Shown piece after piece: positions 1 through 6,784 of a DNA stretch of 10,379 bases. The position numbers and the translations under genes are program-made. The stretch lies in contig JBJHAX010000062.1 in the NCBI GenBank assembly GCA_050480705.1, forward strand, positions 1 to 10,379, read 5' to 3'. Positions within the stretch are counted from its first letter, which is position 1. Each line of letters starts with the position of its first letter. Source of the DNA: JBJHAX01 sp050480705. Its GTDB lineage: Bacteria > Actinomycetota > Nitriliruptoria > Nitriliruptorales > Nitriliruptoraceae. Below the pieces are notes generated by a model. The model did not search any database and was not told the origin of the DNA. It worked only from the letters and a program-made list of their open reading frames with translations.

Positions 1-119
1 TGCCCGCGGTCGTGGCCACCCGGACAGCCACGCGTGACTTACGGGACGGCGACGTCGTCGAGGTGGACGGCGTGACGGGCAGCGTCCGCCGTGCGACCGA
101 CGTCCATCGGCTCGGCTGA
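1..119 (+). CDS. C-terminal fragment of a PEP-utilising enzyme (swivelling phosphohistidine domain)
   Basis: This is the 3' end of a gene that starts outside the window. Read in the frame whose first complete codon is at position 3, it gives 38 residues and stops with TGA at 117-119. The visible sequence holds PAVVATRTATRDLRDGD followed by VVEVDGVTGSV. This matches the end of the PEP-utilising enzyme mobile domain, which typically reads P-A-V-V-G-x-x-x-A-T-x-x-L-x-D-G-x-x-V-x-V-D-G-x-x-G-x-V. That domain carries a phosphohistidine in PEP synthase, pyruvate phosphate dikinase, enzyme I and rifampin phosphotransferase; the histidine itself lies upstream of the window, so the enzyme cannot be named. 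The gene converges on the minus-strand lipoprotein with a gap of only 40 bp. Family assignment is fairly sure despite the short fragment; exact function is unknown. Confidence 0.7.
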   Translation, partial: PAVVATRTATRDLRDGDVVEVDGVTGSVRRATDVHRLG

Positions 120-159
120 CTGCGCGAACCGACGGCTGCTCGGACCGGTCACCGTCGCC

Positions 160-3100
160 TCACGGCAGTTCGATGGCGGCGACGAAGTCTCCTGAGGCAC
201 CGTCGCCGCGCAACGTTCCCGTGACCAACACACGACCGTCGACGATAGGTCCGATCGTGCCGACGTTGCCCAGGGATTCGGCTGCCTCGATGATGGTTGC
301 GCTGCCGGTCACCGGGTCGATGGCCTCGAGCAGCGCTTCGCCCTGGGGGCCGACCACGACGGCCTCGGCAGACGCCGCGAGGGCATCGTCGTTGTTGTTG
401 AACTGGGTCGGGTCGTGGACCCAGGCGATGGAGCCATTGGTGGCGTCAAGGGCGATCACGGTGCGGTGCCCCCAGCCGACCAAAAGGCTGCCGGTGCCAC
501 GCGCACGGTTGAACCCACGGGTGCCCGGCAGCTCGACATCGTCGAATCGGCGCGTCCACACCGGTTCCAGCGTGGTGCCGTCGTCGTGCAGCATCACCAC
601 CGCGTCGTGGCCGTCCGCGCCGGCGAGCTGGCCGAGTACTGCGACGAAGCCGTCTTCGAGTGCGACGACCGCGTTTCTTCGATCCGTTCCGACGCGGGAC
701 ATCGGCACGTCGACTCGTGCGGCGGAGGTGCCATCCGAGGGGTTGATGCGGTGGACGATCGCGTGGTCGTCCGCCTGGCCGACGACGTAGATGCGCTCGT
801 CACGCGTTTCGGCCCACGCCCGCACTGCACCGTCGTCAGCATCGACGAACTCCCGACGCCACACGGTGGCGAGATCGTCATGGCTGTCGATGCCGTGAAG
901 CGTCGACATGGTGACCAATGTCCCGGAACGCACCTCGGGGTACAACACCAGCCCGTCGGCCGTGGCGCTCATGCCGAGGCTGCACCGGCGCGTGAACTCG
1001 ACGCCGGCGAGCTGGCTGACCGTGCCCCCGCTGGCCGCGTCGACCGCGACAAGCAGCCCCTCGTCGGCTTCGATCTGAACCAGCGCGCGCCCGCCGTCGG
1101 TGACCACACCGCGGCAGGACCGCACGTTGTGCAGGTCCCAGCGAAGATCACCGTTGGTGACGTCGAGGGCCTGGATGCTCGCCATGCCCTCATCGGAGGT
1201 GGTTCGCACGATGACCACGTCATCGTCGCCCATCAGCTGTGCGCCACGTTCGAGGCCGAGGCCCTCTTCGAACACTGTGGTCCAGGCGGTATCAGTGGTG
1301 TCGAGCGCGCCGGTGGCGCTGGTGTCATCGCCGTGATAGGCGGCGAGGTGGCCGGCGTCGGCGAATAGCCCGGGGGTGTGGATCGCCTGGTGCTCGACAG
1401 CGCTGAACAGGTACTGGAGGTCGCTGGTCGCACCGACATCGAGGATGCAGTCAGCGAGGTCCTGGTCGACGAGTCCGGCGGCCGAGCACACCGTCTCCGC
1501 GTACGCACGCTGGTCGGGATCGAGATCGTCGATCGTCATCGGTCCCGGCGGGAAGTCGAGGTCGGTGTAGGTTGCGGTCGAGGCGCCCTCGGGGTAGTCG
1601 AACAGCGACGCCGCGTCGGCGATCCGCCAGCTCTCGACCCATGCCCGCACCGCGTCGACATCATCGGGGTCAGCCAGCGGCGTGCCGTCGGCGGACAGCC
1701 GCTCACCAGCACCGGTGCCGTGCAGACCCGAAACCGCACCCCGACGATCGTCGGCAAGGGTGATGTGGTAGTCGATGATGGACGAGCGATGCTTGATCCA
1801 CAGCGTCGTGCCGTCGGGCCAGATAACGCCGATCCAGGCGCCGTGGCGACGGACGGTTCCCCCGTCGGCGAGTTCGAGCCACTCCAGGCTGTCGAGTTCG
1901 ACCGGCTCACCGTCGACCGAGACCGGCCTGGATCGCTCGACATCGATGGTGACCCGCTGACCTTCGACGAGCGCGGCGACGGCCTTGTTCGATGCGAGAT
2001 GGCGCGTTACCGGCGACATACGTACCTGCACGGCGAGGTCCCCGTCGTCGCTGACGACCGCGGTGAATTCGCCCGCAGCGTGTACGTCGTACCGGAAGCC
2101 GGAGAAGCTGCGCAGGTGAGGATCGCCGGTCGAGCTGCCAGGATCCGGCCCGATGTCTGGTGGTTCATCGTCGCCTGAATTTCGATCCATGATCTTCGAC
2201 ACGTCGCCGAGACCGGCCCAGGTGCCGACGAAGGCACACGCCACTCCCAGGAGAACGGCGCCGCCTGGTCCGATTCTTGCTCCCACGAGGGCACAGGCGA
2301 CACCTCCAGCGAGCGCGCCAACGACCGGACCGGTCGCCTTGGCTGGCATCAAGCCGCCACCGCCACCGCCACCGCCCTCGCTGACGGTGACGAGCGGGTC
2401 GGCCGCGACCGTCTGGACCGTGTCAGACGACGCGCCGGCGGTCGGTGCCTCGGATCCGCCGGTGCGGTGCAGCGGCATGCCGGCGAACACGGCGAGGTCA
2501 CCCTCGCCGTCGACCGGTGCGCCGAGCGTGAACGCCCCCTCGGCGATTCGGTGAGCCCACAGCTCCACCGGGTCGCGTGTCGGTGTGCTCGCACCGTCGG
2601 CCGGCGGCAGCGACTGTCCGAACACATAATCCACGAGCCCGGTGTCCGCGCCGGCGAGGGCATCAAGCGCGAACAGCTCCAGGCGCAGGTGATCGCCAGG
2701 GGCGGCGTGACCGGGTGCGTCGGCAGCGGTGGCGATCACCGCGATCGTGGTCGATGAGTCGCCGACGTCGAACTCCCCTGGAGGGTCGGTGACTTCGATG
2801 AGCCCGGCGACGACGTCGATCCCGGGTCGTGCGACCCCGTGCGTGTCGACGATCGCGGGGTCGAGCGTGGGGATCGGGCGGAACTCCAAGCCGTCAGCCA
2901 GGGCAACAGCTGGCTCGGCATGCGCGGTCAGCTCCTCGACGGCTTCGCCCAACATATCGACGGTCGTACCGTCTGCCGCGATAGCCTGCATCCTGGTGAG
3001 CAACCACACATCCTGGAGCAGGGCGGCTTCGGAAATCGCCTCGCCGTCGTCGGACGTCGTATCGCCTCGCTCGGACAGCCATCCGCATGCCTGCAGCAGT

Positions 3101-3162
3101 AGCGCCATGACGACGATCAGGGCCATCTGCCGGCGGGTTGCATGCCGTCTTGCGCGCGTCAT
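160..3162 (-). CDS. Large lipoprotein with VWD-like domain and PQQ-type beta-propeller
   Basis: A 1000-residue exported protein of unknown function. The start at 3162 has a GGGGA ribosome site 7 nt upstream. The N-terminus is basic (several Arg in residues 1-11), then hydrophobic, ending in lipobox L23-Q24-A25-C26, so it is probably a lipid-anchored surface protein; Gln at -2 is uncommon. Residues ~27-262 match nothing I recognise. Gly263-Gly270 is an unbroken run, followed by a Gly/Ala-rich hydrophobic stretch (~276-321) resembling a glycine zipper or two short membrane segments. A VWD-like domain begins at G346-D347-P348-H349 and runs to about 520, followed by the SLFDYPEG segment and a Cys-containing tail often seen after such domains. 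Residues ~625-1000 carry repeats such as ALDVTNGDLRW, VAVDAASGG, IALDATNGSIAW and AIDPVTGSA, typical of PQQ-like propeller blades. It probably acts in extracellular binding or adhesion (inference). It is divergent from the catabolic operon and shares its upstream region. Confidence 0.9.
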   Translation of the reverse strand: MTRARRHATRRQMALIVVMALLLQACGWLSERGDTTSDDGEAISEAALLQDVWLLTRMQAIAADGTTVDMLGEAVEELTAHAEPAVALADGLEFRPIPTLDPAIVDTHGVARPGIDVVAGLIEVTDPPGEFDVGDSSTTIAVIATAADAPGHAAPGDHLRLELFALDALAGADTGLVDYVFGQSLPPADGASTPTRDPVELWAHRIAEGAFTLGAPVDGEGDLAVFAGMPLHRTGGSEAPTAGASSDTVQTVAADPLVTVSEGGGGGGGGLMPAKATGPVVGALAGGVACALVGARIGPGGAVLLGVACAFVGTWAGLGDVSKIMDRNSGDDEPPDIGPDPGSSTGDPHLRSFSGFRYDVHAAGEFTAVVSDDGDLAVQVRMSPVTRHLASNKAVAALVEGQRVTIDVERSRPVSVDGEPVELDSLEWLELADGGTVRRHGAWIGVIWPDGTTLWIKHRSSIIDYHITLADDRRGAVSGLHGTGAGERLSADGTPLADPDDVDAVRAWVESWRIADAASLFDYPEGASTATYTDLDFPPGPMTIDDLDPDQRAYAETVCSAAGLVDQDLADCILDVGATSDLQYLFSAVEHQAIHTPGLFADAGHLAAYHGDDTSATGALDTTDTAWTTVFEEGLGLERGAQLMGDDDVVIVRTTSDEGMASIQALDVTNGDLRWDLHNVRSCRGVVTDGGRALVQIEADEGLLVAVDAASGGTVSQLAGVEFTRRCSLGMSATADGLVLYPEVRSGTLVTMSTLHGIDSHDDLATVWRREFVDADDGAVRAWAETRDERIYVVGQADDHAIVHRINPSDGTSAARVDVPMSRVGTDRRNAVVALEDGFVAVLGQLAGADGHDAVVMLHDDGTTLEPVWTRRFDDVELPGTRGFNRARGTGSLLVGWGHRTVIALDATNGSIAWVHDPTQFNNNDDALAASAEAVVVGPQGEALLEAIDPVTGSATIIEAAESLGNVGTIGPIVDGRVLVTGTLRGDGASGDFVAAIELP
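2353..2376 (-). repeat. Hexanucleotide GGCGGT tract coding for Gly8
   Basis: Eight consecutive glycine codons of the lipoprotein (residues 263-270) alternate mostly GGC and GGT, so the DNA is a short tandem hexamer repeat. It separates the N-terminal unknown region from the hydrophobic Gly/Ala stretch and probably forms a flexible linker. A tract of this kind can gain or lose 6-bp units by slippage without breaking the frame, so linker length may vary between strains (inference). Confidence 0.75.
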
Positions 3163-3205
3163 AGTCGATTCCCCGGATGGCTGACATCAGCCGAAACGGG
3201 CATCG

Positions 3206-3233
3206 ACCCTAGCAGCCGTCATCTTTCCGTCCA
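3206..3233 (-). promoter_or_regulatory. Possible promoter of the lipoprotein gene
   Basis: On the minus strand TGGACG (3233-3228) and TAGGGT (3211-3206) are separated by 16 nt. They would start transcription near 3199, giving a leader of about 37 nt before the ATG at 3162. The match to the sigma-70-type consensus is only partial, four of six bases in the -35 box, so this is a weak call based on position and spacing. Confidence 0.3.
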
Positions 3234-3302
3234 GCTGTTGCTGTCCGCCTGTCCCATGAGGTGGGATCGGTCGGCCAGTCGATCGGCGAGGCATACCCCC
3301 GC

Positions 3303-3331
3303 TTGACGCCGTCCCTCGTGCGTCCTACCGT
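3303..3331 (+). promoter_or_regulatory. Promoter of the catabolic operon
   Basis: TTGACG at 3303-3308 and TACCGT at 3326-3331 are separated by exactly 17 nt. This is a strong -35 box with an acceptable actinobacterial TAnnnT -10 box. Transcription would begin around 3338-3340, giving a leader of roughly 100 nt before the GTG at 3438. Its placement immediately before the LacI-type palindrome supports it. It also argues against any translation start upstream of about 3340 for the first gene. Confidence 0.6.
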
Positions 3332-3341
3332 GCACAGAAAG

Positions 3342-3353
3342 GCAATCGATTGC
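3342..3353 (+). promoter_or_regulatory. LacI-family operator palindrome
   Basis: GCAATCGATTGC is a perfect 12-bp palindrome with a central CG and AANCGNTT core, the hallmark of LacI/GalR-family binding sites, where the repressor's hinge helices kink the central CpG. It lies about 3 bp downstream of the predicted transcription start, the classic place for repression by blocking RNA polymerase. The regulator whose C-terminus lies at 10263-10379 is the obvious candidate to bind it (inference from proximity). I noticed no second copy of the 12-mer in the window. Confidence 0.7.
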
Positions 3354-3375
3354 AGTGTGTGCTGCAGTCTGTTCT

Positions 3376-3405
3376 GCCGTCGGTGTGGACGACGTTCCCG
3401 ACGGC
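3376..3405 (+). other. Inverted repeat in the operon leader
   Basis: GCCGTCGG (3376-3383) and CCGACGGC (3398-3405) form a perfect 8-bp stem with a 14-nt loop, between the operator and the ribosome site of the first gene. It could be an mRNA hairpin in the 5' leader or a second protein-binding site. There is no following T-run, so it does not look like an intrinsic terminator. In DNA this GC-rich an 8-bp stem can also arise by chance. Confidence 0.35.
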
Positions 3406-3427
3406 CGTTGGGATGGCAGCGGGTGGC

Positions 3428-3432
3428 GGAGG
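3428..3432 (+). promoter_or_regulatory. Ribosome binding site fixing the M24 gene start
   Basis: GGAGG lies 5 nt before the GTG at 3438. It selects this start over the in-frame GTGs at 3423 and 3432 and over an in-frame ATG at 3261, which lies upstream of the predicted promoter. The sequence encoded between 3261 and 3437 is rich in Arg and Cys and unlike the M24 family. Confidence 0.65.
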
Positions 3433-3437
3433 TGCGC

Positions 3438-4700
3438 GTGGGAGCGGTCGGGTCGGAGTTCGCACAGTCGGGCATTGCTGCCCCGGGGATCCAGGGGGTC
3501 GACTGGGAGGAGCGGGTCGAGTACCAGCGCCTGCGCGACTACAGGCTGGCACGCGCCCGTGCCGCGCTCGAAGCAAGCGACCTGGGTGCGCTGCTGGTGT
3601 TCGAGTCCAGCAACATCCGTTACCTGACCAGCACACACATCGGCACCTGGGGATACAACAAGACCGAACGCTGGGCGCTGCTGACGCGCACGGGTGAGCC
3701 GTGGATGTGGGACTTCGGCTCGGCCGCCTCGAACCATCGCCTGTACTCGCCGTGGCTTGTCGGTGAACAGTCACGTGCCGGCAACACCGGCCTGCAGGGG
3801 GCGATCGCGCCAACGAGTGGGCTGCCCGACGAGGCCGCGCAGGAGATCGCGGCGATCCTTCGCGACGAGGGCGTCGCCGACCAGCCACTCGGCGTTGATG
3901 TGACGGAGCTGCCGTTCCTGCGTGCGCTCGAAGGCGCAGGTATCGAGGTGCGTGACGGTCAGCAGGTGATGCTCGACGCGCGTGAGATCAAGGGCCGCGA
4001 CGAGATCCTGCTGCTGTCACAGGCCGCGTCGATGGTCGACGGCGTCTACCACGACATCTACGAGGCGTTGAAGCCCGGGGTGCGCGAGAGCGACATCGTG
4101 GGGCTGGCGACCAAGCGCCTGTTCGAGCTCGGTTCCGAACAGGTGGAGGCGATCAACTCGATCGCCGGGGAGCGGTGCAGCCCGCATCCGCATGTCTTCT
4201 CCGACCGTCTGATCCGACCGGGTGATCAGGCCTACTTCGACATCATCCACGCGTTCAACGGTTACCGGACCTGCTACTACCGAACGTTCGCCGTAGGCCG
4301 GGCCACTCAGGCGCACCGGGACGCCTATGCCAAGGCGCGTGAACTGATCGATGCGGCGATCGAGACGGTTCGTCCCGGCGTCGGCACCGACGAGATCGCG
4401 CGTCTGTGGCCGGAGGCGGATGAGTTCGGTTTTTCCTCGGAAGTCGAAGCGTTCGGGTTGCAGTTCGGGCACGGGCTCGGATTGGGTCTGCACGAACGCC
4501 CGGTGATCTCCCGGCTGAACTCGCTGAAGCATCCGGTCGAGATTCGTGAGGGCATGGTCTTCGCACTCGAGACGTTCTGGCCGGCAACCGACGGTCACTC
4601 GGCGGCCCGCATCGAGGAGGAAGTCGTGGTCACCGCGGACGGGTGTGAGCTGCTCACGCTCTTTCCCGCCGAGGAACTCGTCGTCGCCAACGCCTACTGA
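3438..4700 (+). CDS. M24-family (creatinase/prolidase fold) hydrolase with altered metal site
   Basis: A 420-residue pita-bread protein, a normal length for the family. The N-terminal creatinase-like domain (~20-170) contains ALLVFESSNIRYLT; the catalytic domain covers ~185-415. Five M24 metal-ligand positions can be located by spacing: D268 (YFDII), position 279, H345 (FGHGLGLGLHERP), E378 (ALETF) and E393 (RIEEE). Position 279, which is Asp in true metallopeptidases and lies 11 residues after the first Asp, is Cys here (GYRTCYYRTF). So it may bind one metal, bind metal differently, or work without metal as creatinase does. Annotation pipelines would probably call it Xaa-Pro dipeptidase, but the operon of keto/aldehyde/alcohol enzymes suggests a small-molecule C-N or related bond rather than a dipeptide (inference). 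It is first in the operon, behind the LacI-type operator, and 33 bp before the E1 alpha gene. Confidence 0.88.
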   Translation: MGAVGSEFAQSGIAAPGIQGVDWEERVEYQRLRDYRLARARAALEASDLGALLVFESSNIRYLTSTHIGTWGYNKTERWALLTRTGEPWMWDFGSAASNHRLYSPWLVGEQSRAGNTGLQGAIAPTSGLPDEAAQEIAAILRDEGVADQPLGVDVTELPFLRALEGAGIEVRDGQQVMLDAREIKGRDEILLLSQAASMVDGVYHDIYEALKPGVRESDIVGLATKRLFELGSEQVEAINSIAGERCSPHPHVFSDRLIRPGDQAYFDIIHAFNGYRTCYYRTFAVGRATQAHRDAYAKARELIDAAIETVRPGVGTDEIARLWPEADEFGFSSEVEAFGLQFGHGLGLGLHERPVISRLNSLKHPVEIREGMVFALETFWPATDGHSAARIEEEVVVTADGCELLTLFPAEELVVANAY

Positions 4701-4733
4701 GTCGTCCGACACACCTACCGAATCAGGATATCC

Positions 4734-5819
4734 ATGGCTTCCACGAGCACGGCCACTCGTGCGTCCGACCCCCGCGCGGTCAGCGGTGCCGGCGGCACTG
4801 ATGCCTCCGCGACCCAAGCCGGCGCGGACCGGATCACTCGCACGTCCGGCGACACCCGGCTGGCGCTGTACCGGCAGGTCGTGCGGCTGCGGTGGTTCGA
4901 GGAACGCGCTTTCCGGCTGTTCATGGACGGGCTGGTTGCCGGCACCTCGCACCTGTCGATCGGCATGGAGGCGGTCGCCGCCGGGTTCGCCGAAGCGATG
5001 CGGCACGACGACTACACGTTCTGCACCTACCGGGGTCATGCGCACACGCTCGCACGTGGCACGCCGATGGCCGGGGTGATGGGCGAGCTGCTCGGCCGGC
5101 GCACCGGGGTGTGCGGCGGCAAGGGCGGGTCGATGCACCTGACCAGTGTCGAGCATGGGGTGATGGGCTCCTACGCCATCATCGGGGCGCACCTGCCGAT
5201 CGCCAACGGTGCGGCCTGGTCGGCGCTTGAACGCGACAGCGGCCAGGTCGCGGTCTGCTTCTTCGGGGACGGCACCACCAACATCGGGGCGTTCCACGAA
5301 GCGCTCAACCTCGCCGAGGTGTGGCGCCTGCCCGTCGTGTTCGTCTGCGAGAACAACCTCTACATGGAGTACACGCCGATCGGTGACGTCACCGCCGTCG
5401 AGCATCCGGCCGCCGACCGGGCTGGCGCGTATGGCATGGAGTCGATCATCGTCGACGGCAACGACCCGGATGCGGTCCACGAGGTCGCGATCCGCGTGAT
5501 CGAACGGGCACGCGCCGGCGAGGGCCCGTCACTCGTCGAAGCCAAGACCTACCGGCACGGCGGGCACTCCCGGGCCGATCCGGGCACTTACCGGCCCGAC
5601 GACGAGGTGGCGGAATGGCTCGCGCGTGATCCGGTGCCGACCTACCGGCAGCGCCTGCTCGACGCCGGCATCGGCGAGGAGCTGCTGGTCGAGATCGAAC
5701 AGGCGGCCGACGCCGACATCGATGCGGCCACCGAGGACGCCAAGGCGGCAGAACCACCCGAGGTGCGCGCTGCCTACGCCGATGTGTGGGCCGACGGGGG
5801 TGCGTCGTGGCGGAGATGA
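4734..5819 (+). CDS. TPP-dependent dehydrogenase E1, alpha subunit (acetoin dehydrogenase-like)
   Basis: 361 residues, the size of bacterial E1 alpha subunits. The ATG at 4734 follows AGGA by 5 nt. Residues 1-40 are a Ser/Thr/Ala-rich extension without clear family similarity. The thiamine diphosphate motif begins at G178-D179-G180 (FFGDGTTNIGAFHEALN) and ends at N207-N208 (VCENNLYME). TYRGHAH and GGKGGSMH are the family's other signature stretches; GGKGGSMH resembles acetoin dehydrogenase alpha and branched-chain forms more than classical PDH. The loop Y273-RHGGHSRADPGTYR corresponds to the conserved loop that covers the active site. With the beta subunit it would decarboxylate or cleave an alpha-keto or acyloin substrate and normally pass the acyl group to a lipoyl E2. 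No E2 or E3 is present nearby. Its last codons overlap the beta subunit gene. The family is certain; the substrate is unknown. Confidence 0.93.
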   Translation: MASTSTATRASDPRAVSGAGGTDASATQAGADRITRTSGDTRLALYRQVVRLRWFEERAFRLFMDGLVAGTSHLSIGMEAVAAGFAEAMRHDDYTFCTYRGHAHTLARGTPMAGVMGELLGRRTGVCGGKGGSMHLTSVEHGVMGSYAIIGAHLPIANGAAWSALERDSGQVAVCFFGDGTTNIGAFHEALNLAEVWRLPVVFVCENNLYMEYTPIGDVTAVEHPAADRAGAYGMESIIVDGNDPDAVHEVAIRVIERARAGEGPSLVEAKTYRHGGHSRADPGTYRPDDEVAEWLARDPVPTYRQRLLDAGIGEELLVEIEQAADADIDAATEDAKAAEPPEVRAAYADVWADGGASWRR

Positions 5820-6784
5820 TCACCTACCGCGACGCGGTGTCCCGGGCGATCGCCCAGGAGATGCGCCGCGACCCGTCGGTGTATTTCATCGGCGAGGACG
5901 TCGCCGCTGCCGGCGGTGTGTTCAAAGCGACCAAGGGTCTGTTCGACGAGTTCGGCCCGCGCCGGGTGCGTGACACGCCGATCTCCGAGGAGGCGATCCT
6001 TGGCGCGGCCATGGGTGCGGCGATGACCGGGCTGAAGCCCGTGGCCGAGATCATGTTCTCTGACTTCCTGGCGACCTGCTGGGATTTCGTGGCCGTCGAG
6101 ATCCCCAAGACCCGCTACATGACCGACGGGCAGGTCAGCCTGCCGCTGGTGATCCGCACCGCCAACGGCGGCGGGCTGCGGTTCGGCGCCCAACATTCCC
6201 AGTCGGTCGAGAACTGGGCGATGGCGATCCCCGGCCTGAAGGTCGTCGCACCGTCCAACCCGCGGGACGTCGTCGGTCTGCTTGCCGCGGCGATCCGTGA
6301 TCCTGACCCGGTGGTGTTCTTCGAACAGAAGTCTCTCTACCCGACCAAGGGCGAGGTGCCTGACGGAGAGATCGTCGATGAGCTGGGAGTGGCCACCGTC
6401 GTGCGCCCCGGCACCGACGTGACGATCGTCGCGCTCGCGGCGATGGTCCCGCGAGCGGTTGCCGCCGCCGACGAACTAGCCGCCGACGGTATCTCCGCCG
6501 AGGTGATCGACCTGCGCAGCCTGGTGCCGCTGGATGTCACGACCGTCGTCGAGTCGGTCACCCGCACCAGCCGGCTCGTCACCGTGGAGGAGAACCCGCG
6601 CCTGTGTGGATGGGGCGCCGAGGTCGTCTCGATCGTCGCCGAGGAGTGCTTCTGGCACCTCGACGGACCCCTGACCCGGGTGACGACGCCCCACATCCCG
6701 CTGCCGAGCGCGGCGGCGCTCGAGGACGAGTTCCTGCCCTCGGTCGACCGCATTGTCGCGGCCGCACAGAAGACCGTGCGGTGA
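5807..6784 (+). CDS. TPP-dependent dehydrogenase E1, beta subunit (transketolase-like)
   Basis: 325 residues, the standard length for E1 beta. It contains MITYRDAVSRAI, YFIGEDV, DTPISEEAI with Glu61 at the position of the glutamate that activates TPP in this family, EIMFSDF, and a C-terminal transketolase domain with TVEENPRLCGWG. I chose GTG 5807 because GGGGG lies 6 nt upstream and the resulting MAEMITYRDA fits usual E1 beta N-termini. ATG 5816, which would give a 4-nt ATGA overlap with the alpha stop, is the alternative. Either way the two subunits overlap and are probably translationally coupled, as expected for an alpha2beta2 enzyme. The gene ends in GTGA, overlapping the aldehyde dehydrogenase start. 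Substrate is not readable from sequence. Confidence 0.93.
   Translation: MAEMITYRDAVSRAIAQEMRRDPSVYFIGEDVAAAGGVFKATKGLFDEFGPRRVRDTPISEEAILGAAMGAAMTGLKPVAEIMFSDFLATCWDFVAVEIPKTRYMTDGQVSLPLVIRTANGGGLRFGAQHSQSVENWAMAIPGLKVVAPSNPRDVVGLLAAAIRDPDPVVFFEQKSLYPTKGEVPDGEIVDELGVATVVRPGTDVTIVALAAMVPRAVAAADELAADGISAEVIDLRSLVPLDVTTVVESVTRTSRLVTVEENPRLCGWGAEVVSIVAEECFWHLDGPLTRVTTPHIPLPSAAALEDEFLPSVDRIVAAAQKTVR

Noticed and set aside
130..157. Inverted repeat CGACGG/CCGTCG between the convergent genes at the left end as a terminator
   Set aside because: The stem is only 6 bp with a 16-nt loop, has no T-tract, and is expected by chance in GC-rich DNA.
415..2178. Two long plus-strand open frames (415-1368 and 1378-2178) opposite the lipoprotein gene
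   Set aside because: They are antisense to a protein with a clear signal peptide, VWD-like and propeller motifs. Their translations are Arg/Gly/His/Asp-rich with no family motifs, a usual by-product of high-GC codon use.
3261..3437. Upstream extension of the M24 gene from an in-frame ATG at 3261
   Set aside because: The ATG lies upstream of the predicted promoter and operator, the encoded stretch is Arg/Cys-rich and non-conserved, and GTG 3438 has a well-placed GGAGG.
3438..4700. M24 gene as a DMSP lyase DddP or ectoine hydrolase
   Set aside because: DddP keeps the second Asp metal ligand, which is Cys here. Ectoine hydrolases lack more of the ligands and come with deacetylase and aminotransferase partners that are absent from this window.
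4017..5480. Long minus-strand open frame of 487 codons opposite the M24 and E1 alpha genes
   Set aside because: It spans two well-supported genes on the other strand, is rich in Arg/His/Asp/Val as antisense shadows are, and shows no recognisable motif.
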